Shown: piece after piece, positions 6,424-11,615 of the stretch
How the letters are laid out: the number at the start of each line of letters is the position of its first letter
How positions within the stretch are numbered: position 1 is the first letter of the stretch
Source: Neisseriaceae bacterium
GTDB lineage: Bacteria; Pseudomonadota; Gammaproteobacteria; Burkholderiales; Neisseriaceae
Reading direction: 5' to 3'
DNA length: 11,615 bases
Assembly (NCBI GenBank): GCA_030146285.1
Contig: JASLBZ010000089.1
Span: 1 to 11,615, forward strand
Made by a program: the position numbers and the translations under genes
The notes under the pieces: model-generated
Told to the model about the DNA's origin: nothing
Seen by the model: the letters and a program-made list of their open reading frames with translations, nothing else
The model's database searches: none

Positions 6424-7974
6424 ATGAAAATTAGAGCACAAATTGGCATGGTCTTGAATCTAGACAAATGCATCGGCTGTCATACTTGTTCGGTAACGTG
6501 TAAAAACGTTTGGACCAGTCGCGATGGCGTAGAGTACGCTTGGTTTAACAACGTAGAAACCAAACCGGGTGTCGGTTACCCTCGCAACTGGGAAGACCAA
6601 GAAGAACATAAAGGCGGTTGGATTCGCACCAAAACAGGTCGCTTGGAATTAAAACAAGGTGGTCGTTTAAAAATTCTAGCCAATATCTTTGCCAATCCCA
6701 ATATGCTAAGTATTGATGATTATTATGAGCCTTTTACCTATGATTATGAGCACTTGCAAAAGGCTCCTAATATGCCAACCCCACCAACGGCTCGTCCGGT
6801 ATCGGTTTTAACCGGTAAGAAAATGGACAAAATCAACTGGGGTCCTAACTGGGAAGATGATTTGGGTGGCGAATTTAAAAAACGCGCCAAAGACAAGTTA
6901 TTCGATGGTATTCAAAAAGACATTTATGGTGCTTTTGAAAATACCTTCATGATGTATTTGCCACGTTTGTGTGAGCATTGCTTGAATCCAGCTTGCGTAG
7001 CCAGTTGCCCATCAGGTTCGATTTACAAACGCGAAGAAGATGGCATTGTCTTGATTGACCAAGACAAATGCCGTGGCTGGCGCATGTGCGTTTCAGGCTG
7101 CCCATACAAAAAGATTTACTACAACTGGACCACCGGTAAATCTGAAAAATGTGTTTTCTGTTACCCACGTATTGAAAGTGGACAGCCAACCATTTGCTCG
7201 GAAACCTGTGTGGGCCGTATTCGTTATTTGGGTGTTTTGCTTTATGATGCCGATCGCATTAGTGAAGCGGCTTCAGTGGAAGATGAACAAGATTTATACC
7301 AATCACAATTGGATATCTTCTTAGATCCAAATGACCCAGAAGTGGCAGCAGAAGCCTTAAAACAAGGCATCTCTCAAGAATGGATCGATTCTGCGAAACG
7401 CTCACCCGTTTACAAAATGGCCGTTGAATGGAAAGTGGCATTCCCACTGCATCCTGAATACCGCACATTACCAATGGTTTGGTATATCCCACCATTGTCT
7501 CCCATTCAATCAGCGATTGAAGCGGGCGTGATTGGTGAAAATGGTTTGATTCCTGATGTGAAAGATTTGCGTATCCCTATCCAGTACTTAGCGAATCTCT
7601 TAACAGCAGGCAAAGAAGAACCTATTTTTGAAGCATTGAACACCATGATTACCATGCGCAAATACATGCGTGCGAAAACCGTGTTCACACAAGAAGATGC
7701 TTTAAAAGAATTGGTGGATTTTGCATTATCAGCAGAGCAAATCGAAGAAATGTACCAAATCATGGCCATTGCCAATTATGAAGATCGTTTCGTGATCCCA
7801 ACTGCACACAAAGAGCTGGTGAGCGATACGTTTGAAGAAAAAGCCAGTTGTGGTTTCACCTTTGGTAATGGTTGTTCTACTGGTGAATCTGAGGACAGTT
7901 TGTTTGGCCGTAAAAAAGCCACACCAATTGTGTTCCATGGTTTGCGCAAAAAAGACAATAAAGTGGACTTATAA
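6424..7974 (+). CDS. narH: Respiratory nitrate reductase beta subunit NarH
   Basis: This is the electron-transfer subunit of nitrate reductase A, carrying three 4Fe-4S clusters and one 3Fe-4S cluster between NarI and NarG. It has 516 residues (E. coli 512). All four cysteine groups are present: C16, C19, C22, C26; C183, C186, C191, C195; C216, C222, C226 with Trp219 replacing the fourth Cys, the mark of the 3Fe-4S cluster; and C243, C246, C258, C262. Groups two to four are shifted by one residue from E. coli. The C-terminal part (EYRTLPMVWYIPPLSPIQ onward) is the conserved NarH domain. A Cys-containing tail (ASCGFTFGNGCSTGESEDSLFG) near residues 475-497 is species-variable. It is flanked by narG (20 bases) and narJ (14 bases), with GGAGG of narJ directly after its stop. 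Confidence 0.98.
   Translation: MKIRAQIGMVLNLDKCIGCHTCSVTCKNVWTSRDGVEYAWFNNVETKPGVGYPRNWEDQEEHKGGWIRTKTGRLELKQGGRLKILANIFANPNMLSIDDYYEPFTYDYEHLQKAPNMPTPPTARPVSVLTGKKMDKINWGPNWEDDLGGEFKKRAKDKLFDGIQKDIYGAFENTFMMYLPRLCEHCLNPACVASCPSGSIYKREEDGIVLIDQDKCRGWRMCVSGCPYKKIYYNWTTGKSEKCVFCYPRIESGQPTICSETCVGRIRYLGVLLYDADRISEAASVEDEQDLYQSQLDIFLDPNDPEVAAEALKQGISQEWIDSAKRSPVYKMAVEWKVAFPLHPEYRTLPMVWYIPPLSPIQSAIEAGVIGENGLIPDVKDLRIPIQYLANLLTAGKEEPIFEALNTMITMRKYMRAKTVFTQEDALKELVDFALSAEQIEEMYQIMAIANYEDRFVIPTAHKELVSDTFEEKASCGFTFGNGCSTGESEDSLFGRKKATPIVFHGLRKKDNKVDL
7092..7102 (-). repeat. DNA-uptake-sequence-like 11-mer (GGCAGCCTGAA)
   Basis: The minus strand carries the same 11-base core as 296-307, with G in place of the first A of the 12-mer. 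It lies over the conserved Ser-Gly-Cys-Pro of the NarH cluster motif, so coding constraint may explain it. A weaker copy with one mismatch (GGCAACCTGAA) is at 4239-4249. Confidence 0.25.
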
Positions 7975-7988
7975 GGAGGGTTTGGTCA

Positions 7989-8630
7989 ATGTTAAAAATA
8001 TTATCCATTTTACTGAGCTACCCTCAGGATGCATGGCTTTTAGAAGTACCGCAAATTCAGGAATATGTTGAAAAACACAATCCCAAAGAAGCCAAGAAAC
8101 TAAAAGCGTTGTTTGAACACTTACAAAAAGAAGACAGCATCAGCTTGCAAGAATCGTATGTGAATACGTTCGATCGCAATAGCAGTCATTCTTTGCATTT
8201 ATTTGAGCATTTGCATGGCGAAGACAGAGAGCGTGGCCAAGCCATGGTGGACTTACTGAATACTTACCAAGCACAGGGTCTTGAGCCCAGTGAAAGTGAG
8301 TTGCCAGATTACTTGCCACTGTTTTTGGAATTTTTATCACAAATGGATCAGGCCACTGCGGATGCAATGTTAGCGGACGCCGTGCATGTGATTAATTACA
8401 TTGCGGGCAATTTGGAAAAAAATGAGTCGATTTATCTGCCCATTTTACAAATTCTCGTTGCCATGTCTTTGGTCAAACCTGAACCACTGCAAGTTGCGCC
8501 TGTAAGAGATATGGATGAAGCCATGGAAATGTTTGGACCCAATAGCGAAGGAATTGAGCCACTATTACAAGCCAATCAGCAATCCACTGTTCAACCAGTA
8601 CAATTTTATCCCAGCGGTAAAAAGTGCTAA
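7989..8630 (+). CDS. narJ: Nitrate reductase molybdenum cofactor assembly chaperone NarJ
   Basis: NarJ is a cytoplasmic chaperone of the TorD/NarJ family that binds NarG and is needed for cofactor insertion and membrane attachment of NarGH. It is not part of the final enzyme. The protein has 213 residues, slightly shorter than E. coli NarJ (236). The family signature is clear at about residues 57-115: YVNTFDRNSSHSLHLFEHLH, then GEDRERGQAMVDLL and ELPDYLPLFLEFLS. The start is supported by GGAGG at 7975-7979, nine bases upstream. It sits between narH and narI as in most nar operons; the narI ribosome site begins right after its stop. The C-terminus ends in Lys-Lys-Cys. Confidence 0.96.
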   Translation: MLKILSILLSYPQDAWLLEVPQIQEYVEKHNPKEAKKLKALFEHLQKEDSISLQESYVNTFDRNSSHSLHLFEHLHGEDRERGQAMVDLLNTYQAQGLEPSESELPDYLPLFLEFLSQMDQATADAMLADAVHVINYIAGNLEKNESIYLPILQILVAMSLVKPEPLQVAPVRDMDEAMEMFGPNSEGIEPLLQANQQSTVQPVQFYPSGKKC

Positions 8631-8642
8631 TAAGGAGCCATC

Positions 8643-9332
8643 ATGAGTTACATGAATCAATTTTTCTTTGGGATTTATCCTTATATTGCACTGAGTATAT
8701 TTTTCTTTGGTTCTTTGGTGCGTTTCGACAATGAGCAATACACTTGGAAAACAGACTCTAGCCAGTTATTGCAGCCAAAATACTTACGCGCAGGTAATAT
8801 TTTATTTCACCTTGGTATTTTGGGTTTATTCTTTGGCCATTTGTTTGGTTTACTAATGCCCATCGGTTTTTGGGGCATGATTGGCATTAGCCATGAACAA
8901 AAACAATTGATGGCCATGATTGTCGGTGGTATTTTGGGCATTTGTGCATTGATTGGTTTGCTAATTTTAATCTATCGCCGCTTTACATGCGATCGCTTAT
9001 TGGCAAACAGCACTTGGCGTGACAAATTGGTATTGGTGTGGATTTTAATCACCTTGCTTTTGGGTTTGGCTACCATTGTTTCATCTTCATCGCACATTGA
9101 TGGCGAAGAAATGCTGCTTTTAATCCACTGGGCACAACACATTGTTACGTTCAGAGGCGATGCCGCTAGCTATATCACCCATGTGAGCACTGTATTCAAA
9201 TTGCATTTGGTGATGGGCATGACCTTGTTTGTGATTTTCCCATTTACCCGTTTGGTACATGTTTGGAGCGGTTTTGGTACCTTGGTTTACCTCAAACGCC
9301 AAGCACAACTGGTTCGTAGCCGCCGTTATTAA
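8643..9332 (+). CDS. narI: Respiratory nitrate reductase gamma subunit NarI (cytochrome b)
   Basis: This is the di-haem b membrane anchor that oxidises quinol at the periplasmic side and passes electrons to NarH. It has 229 residues (E. coli 225) with five hydrophobic segments. The haem ligands are H56 and H66 (FHLGILGLFFGHLFG) and H188 and H206 (KLHLVMGMTLFVIFPFTRLVH), matching H56, H66, H187 and H205 of E. coli. The start is supported by AAGGAG at 8632-8637, five bases upstream; the gene begins 12 bases after narJ. It is the last gene of the operon, with a strong terminator 20 bases later. Confidence 0.98.
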   Translation: MSYMNQFFFGIYPYIALSIFFFGSLVRFDNEQYTWKTDSSQLLQPKYLRAGNILFHLGILGLFFGHLFGLLMPIGFWGMIGISHEQKQLMAMIVGGILGICALIGLLILIYRRFTCDRLLANSTWRDKLVLVWILITLLLGLATIVSSSSHIDGEEMLLLIHWAQHIVTFRGDAASYITHVSTVFKLHLVMGMTLFVIFPFTRLVHVWSGFGTLVYLKRQAQLVRSRRY

Positions 9333-9350
9333 TCAGCATATATTGATTAA
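9329..9350. repeat. Inverted repeat over the narI stop
   Basis: TTAATCA (9329-9335) and TGATTAA (9344-9350) are 7-bp inverted copies with an 8-base spacer. The repeat overlaps the narI stop codon and abuts the terminator. It could stabilise the mRNA end; this is inferred. Confidence 0.45.
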
Positions 9351-9377
9351 AAAAACCTCCTGAAAGGGAGGTTTTTT
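9350..9377. terminator. Bidirectional rho-independent terminator between narI and araC-type gene
   Basis: AAAAAACCTCC (9350-9360) pairs with GGAGGTTTTTT (9367-9377) around a 6-base loop. The A-run on one side and T-run on the other make it competent in both directions. It ends the nar operon and could also stop transcripts of the convergent regulator gene, whose stop lies 100 bases away at 9477. Confidence 0.92.
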
Positions 9378-9476
9378 GTGTTGTATGGTTAAGTATCCGT
9401 TGCCAATTGCGATGTTTTTAAACTGAGCATTCATAATCTGAACCGATTTAATCGCTATTGCTTGGTGAGCATGTAT

Positions 9477-10259
9477 TCACATAATCGCCAACCTTTTTTT
9501 GAACTGGCTTGGTGTCATGGTGGTCAGTTCTTTGAATTTTCTGGTAAAAGCACTGTGGTCAGAATAGCCGCATTGGCTGGATATTTCGGTAATGGAAATG
9601 TCTTGCTCCAGCAATTTAATCGCATGTTCCAAACGTTTTTTTTGGATTAATTGCTGCGGCGTCATTTGAAAAATGGCTTTAAATTGGCGGTCTAATTGTG
9701 ATATGGACAACTCGGCAATGTCCGCTAAATCTTGTACTTTAATGGCTGTGTGAAAATACTGGCTAATGTATTTTTCAGCTTTGCTGAGTTTGATATTCAA
9801 GGTCGAACGAATCAAGCTATCATCTTGTAAATCAATAGAAATACCCACCACACCAATCACATGTTCTTGTTTATTCAAAATCGGTAATTTGGTGGTCAAA
9901 CACCAACCTAAAGCACCTGACTGATATGAATGCAATTCTAGCTTGTTGGCAATGCCTTTTTTGGTTTTCATCACATCAAAATCCTGTTCGGAATAACCCA
10001 AGCCCAAATGGTAATCAAAAACCTCTTCAGCCAGTTTATTAACCAGTTGTTTGGCACTGGCAATTTTGCAGCGTTTGGCCAAATGCTCATTGGCAATTTG
10101 ATAGCGTGCTTCTGTGTTTTTAACAAAAAAAGTGATGTTCGGTAGGGCATTGATTAGCGGCATGATGAGACCCAAATGGTCTAAAAACCCGGATAGCGAC
10201 TCAACCGTGTAAGCCGTTTCTGTTAGATGCAGTCCAATCAAGTCATTGGTTTTTATCAT
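9477..10259 (-). CDS. AraC-family transcriptional regulator with N-terminal PAS domain
   Basis: This is a 260-residue putative DNA-binding regulator. Residues about 35-150 look like a PAS sensor domain (ALPNITFFVKNTEARYQIAN, then GWCLTTKLPILNKQEHVIGVVGISID). The C-terminal 105 residues form the AraC-type double helix-turn-helix: the first around VQDLADIAELSISQLDRQFK, the second around ISITEISSQCGYSDHSAFTR with the typical FTRKFKELTTMTPSQFKK ending. On the minus strand the start ATG is preceded by GAGGGA, seven bases upstream. The gene is divergent from the hydroxyproline epimerase gene with 160 bases between them, so it probably senses hydroxyproline or a product of it and controls that operon; this is inferred from context. 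No membrane segment is seen. The nar operon converges on it. Confidence 0.9.
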   Translation of the reverse strand: MIKTNDLIGLHLTETAYTVESLSGFLDHLGLIMPLINALPNITFFVKNTEARYQIANEHLAKRCKIASAKQLVNKLAEEVFDYHLGLGYSEQDFDVMKTKKGIANKLELHSYQSGALGWCLTTKLPILNKQEHVIGVVGISIDLQDDSLIRSTLNIKLSKAEKYISQYFHTAIKVQDLADIAELSISQLDRQFKAIFQMTPQQLIQKKRLEHAIKLLEQDISITEISSQCGYSDHSAFTRKFKELTTMTPSQFKKRLAIM

Positions 10260-10303
10260 TTATTTTCCCTCTATTCTTTGTTTTTATTTTGGATTTTAAG
10301 TTG

Positions 10304-10332
10304 ATTGTGCCAAATTGCGCATGAGATTGTCA
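10304..10332 (+). repeat. Candidate operator: three spaced ATTG(T/C) repeats
   Basis: ATTGTGC (10304-10310), ATTGCGC (10314-10320) and ATTGTCA (10326-10332) start 10 and 12 bases apart. AraC-family proteins commonly bind direct repeats about one or two turns apart, so this is the best candidate site for the neighbouring regulator. Confidence 0.4.
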
Positions 10333-10333
10333 A
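10304..10333 (-). promoter_or_regulatory. Probable promoter of the AraC-type regulator gene
   Basis: On the minus strand TTGACA (10333-10328) is a perfect -35 box. It is followed after 18 bases by CACAAT (10309-10304), a 4-of-6 match to the -10 box, giving a transcript start near 10297, about 38 bases before the ATG. It overlaps the repeated ATTG motifs, so the regulator may control its own gene. Confidence 0.5.
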
Positions 10334-10419
10334 AATTCATCAAGACGATGCCCGTTATTTCAAGCATTCTATAAAAAATAATTCAATACCCATATTACCC
10401 ATAGAGTGAGGCAGGCATT

Positions 10420-11370
10420 ATGCAAGAACGTTATCATAAAATCCGAGTGATTGACTCTCATACCGAAGGCGAGCCAACCCGTTTGGTGTTGGAGGGTTTT
10501 CCCAATTTGGGAAACGGCACGATGGCTGAGCGTTTAGCGGTATTGCGTGAAAAGCATGATGCATGGCGTCGGGCCATTATTTTAGAGCCCCGTGGCAATG
10601 ATATTTTGGTGGGTGCGTTGCTGTGTAAACCAACCAATCCCAAAGCAACTGCTGGCGTTATTTTTTTCAATAACGAAGGCTATTTGGGCATGTGTGGTCA
10701 TGGAACGATTGGCTTAATGGCATCCTTATACCATTTAGGCTTAGCAGGTGTGGGCGAACATTTAATTGAAACGCCGGTTGGGGACATCACCAGTACGATT
10801 CATGAAGATGGCAGTGTGAGCATCCACAATGTGCCTGCCTATTGTTATCGAAAAGCCGTCGTGCTTGAAGTGCCAACACTGGGCAGTGTTACGGGTGATA
10901 TTGCTTGGGGTGGAAATTGGTTTTTCTTGGTTAGCCAGCGATTCATGGATTTGAATCTGAGCAATGCCAAAGCCTTAAGCGACATCAGTTTGAAAATTAT
11001 GGCAGCCTTACACGAGCAAGGTGTTACCGGTAAAGACAATCAAGTCATTGACCACATCGAACTGTTCCAAGCTTGCGACTTTGCCGATAGCCAAAGCTTT
11101 GTCATGTGCCCTGGTGGTGCGTATGACCGCTCTCCTTGTGGTACTGGCACCAGTGCAAAATTGGCTTGTTTAGCAGCCGATGGCACCTTGGCCGAAGGTG
11201 AAACTTGGCACCAAGCCAGTGTGATTGGCAGCCAATTTCAAGCCAGCTACAAGCGCATAGATGCTAAGCATATTCAGCCAAGTATTCGTGGCAATGCTTA
11301 TTTGTGTGCAGAAAATACCTTGTTCTTGGATACCCAAGATCCATTTTGTTGGGGCATTGTTGCTCAGTAA
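10420..11370 (+). CDS. 4-hydroxyproline epimerase (proline racemase family)
   Basis: The predicted role is to interconvert trans-4-hydroxy-L-proline and cis-4-hydroxy-D-proline in the cytoplasm, without cofactor, by two catalytic cysteines. It has 316 residues, typical for the family. The first catalytic Cys is C92 in GYLGMCGHGT, the second C240 in SPCGTGTSAK, with D236 just before it. Cys at both positions excludes the dehydratase branch, which has Thr at the second. DSHTEGEPTRLV near the N-terminus and the SPCGTGTSAK context favour hydroxyproline epimerase over proline racemase, as does the FAD-oxidoreductase gene 9 bases downstream that would oxidise the D-product. The start is supported by GAGG at 10408-10411. 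Substrate choice within the family cannot be proven from sequence alone. Confidence 0.9.
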   Translation: MQERYHKIRVIDSHTEGEPTRLVLEGFPNLGNGTMAERLAVLREKHDAWRRAIILEPRGNDILVGALLCKPTNPKATAGVIFFNNEGYLGMCGHGTIGLMASLYHLGLAGVGEHLIETPVGDITSTIHEDGSVSIHNVPAYCYRKAVVLEVPTLGSVTGDIAWGGNWFFLVSQRFMDLNLSNAKALSDISLKIMAALHEQGVTGKDNQVIDHIELFQACDFADSQSFVMCPGGAYDRSPCGTGTSAKLACLAADGTLAEGETWHQASVIGSQFQASYKRIDAKHIQPSIRGNAYLCAENTLFLDTQDPFCWGIVAQ

Positions 11371-11379
11371 GGAGTGGAC

Positions 11380-11615
11380 ATGAGTCATCCTCAAAATCAA
11401 GCGTCTTTTATTGTTGTGGGCGCGGGCATTATCGGTTTGAGCATTGCTTTGAATTTGCAAGCAGCCGGTGAGCAGGTGTTGTTGCTGGACAAAGATGAGG
11501 TTGGTGCTGGCGCATCTTTGGGCAATGCTGGGCACATTGCCACTGAGCAGGTTTATCCGATTGCCGATCCAAGCATTTTAAAGTCCTTACCAAGCATGTT
11601 ATTCGACCCTTTAGG
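11380..11615 (+). CDS. FAD-dependent D-amino-acid dehydrogenase-like protein, N-terminal part (3' end outside window)
   Basis: The first 78 residues are visible. Residues 11-19 form the Rossmann FAD-binding motif (IVVGAGIIG) with Asp37 at the end of the second strand. The segment after it, GAGASLGNAGHIATEQVYP, is typical of DadA-like oxidoreductases of the DAO superfamily. Beside a hydroxyproline epimerase gene the likely role is oxidation of cis-4-hydroxy-D-proline to 1-pyrroline-4-hydroxy-2-carboxylate; D-proline or another D-amino acid is possible. The start is supported by GGAG at 11371-11374, directly after the epimerase stop, so the two genes are an operon. The rest of the gene lies outside the window. 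Confidence 0.85.
   Translation, partial: MSHPQNQASFIVVGAGIIGLSIALNLQAAGEQVLLLDKDEVGAGASLGNAGHIATEQVYPIADPSILKSLPSMLFDPL

Larger units (their letters stand above)
10260..10419. promoter_or_regulatory. Divergent promoter region between regulator and epimerase genes
   Basis: This is a 160-base AT-rich spacer between two divergent start codons. It holds the likely regulator promoter and three spaced ATTG-type repeats (10304-10332). For the epimerase gene only a TATAAA (10370-10375) is seen, without a matching -35, fitting an activated promoter. GAGG at 10408-10411 is the ribosome site of the epimerase gene. Confidence 0.6.

Noticed and set aside
9444..9454. CGATTTAATCG short palindrome after the regulator gene
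   Set aside because: At 5+5 bases in AT-rich DNA it is expected by chance, and no promoter is nearby.
1..11615. Mobile elements, CRISPR arrays, tRNA or rRNA genes, defence or biosynthetic systems
   Set aside because: No transposase, integrase, regular repeat-spacer pattern, RNA gene or unfamiliar multi-gene cassette was seen. The coding content is standard nitrate respiration plus hydroxyproline use.

Overview
The window is about 11.6 kb of proteobacterial chromosome of moderate-to-low G+C. It carries a respiratory nitrate reductase locus and the start of a hydroxyproline-catabolism locus. All recognisable genes are intact except the two cut by the window edges. The nitrate locus has the layout narK1-narK2-[terminator]-narGHJI, which is common in beta- and gammaproteobacteria. 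An 11-mer, GGCAGCCTGAA, occurs three times, once as a perfect 12-mer matching the Kingella-type DNA uptake sequence as I recall it. That hints at a Neisseriaceae host, but all copies lie in coding DNA, so the assignment is tentative.

Layout: 1-798 is the C-terminal part of a type-I NarK transporter, and 819-2189 is a complete second NarK. A rho-independent terminator follows at 2214-2246. The next 460 bases have no convincing gene. They hold several short repeats, an inverted repeat and a good -10 box before narG. narG (2708-6403), narH (6424-7974), narJ (7989-8630) and narI (8643-9332) are tightly spaced, each with a clear Shine-Dalgarno sequence, and end at a strong terminator that can work in both directions (9350-9377). 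On the minus strand, 10259-9477 encodes a PAS-AraC type regulator. It is divergent from a 4-hydroxyproline epimerase gene (10420-11370), which is followed after 9 bases by the start of an FAD-dependent D-amino-acid dehydrogenase-like gene that runs off the window.

How the genes work together: the two NarK proteins would import nitrate and exchange it for nitrite. NarGHI is the membrane-bound quinol:nitrate oxidoreductase with its active site in the cytoplasm, and NarJ is its maturation chaperone. All metal ligands of the E. coli enzyme are present at the same or nearly the same positions: NarG H50, C54, C58, C93 and D222, all NarH cysteines with the Trp that marks the 3Fe-4S cluster, and four NarI haem histidines. 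The enzyme should therefore be active. The second locus would convert trans-4-hydroxy-L-proline to cis-4-hydroxy-D-proline and then oxidise it, probably under control of the divergent regulator.

I found no mobile element, CRISPR array, RNA gene or obviously new system. The parts least explained by known families are the 460-base region upstream of narG, which lacks a canonical FNR box, and the phased repeats in the divergent hydroxyproline promoter region.
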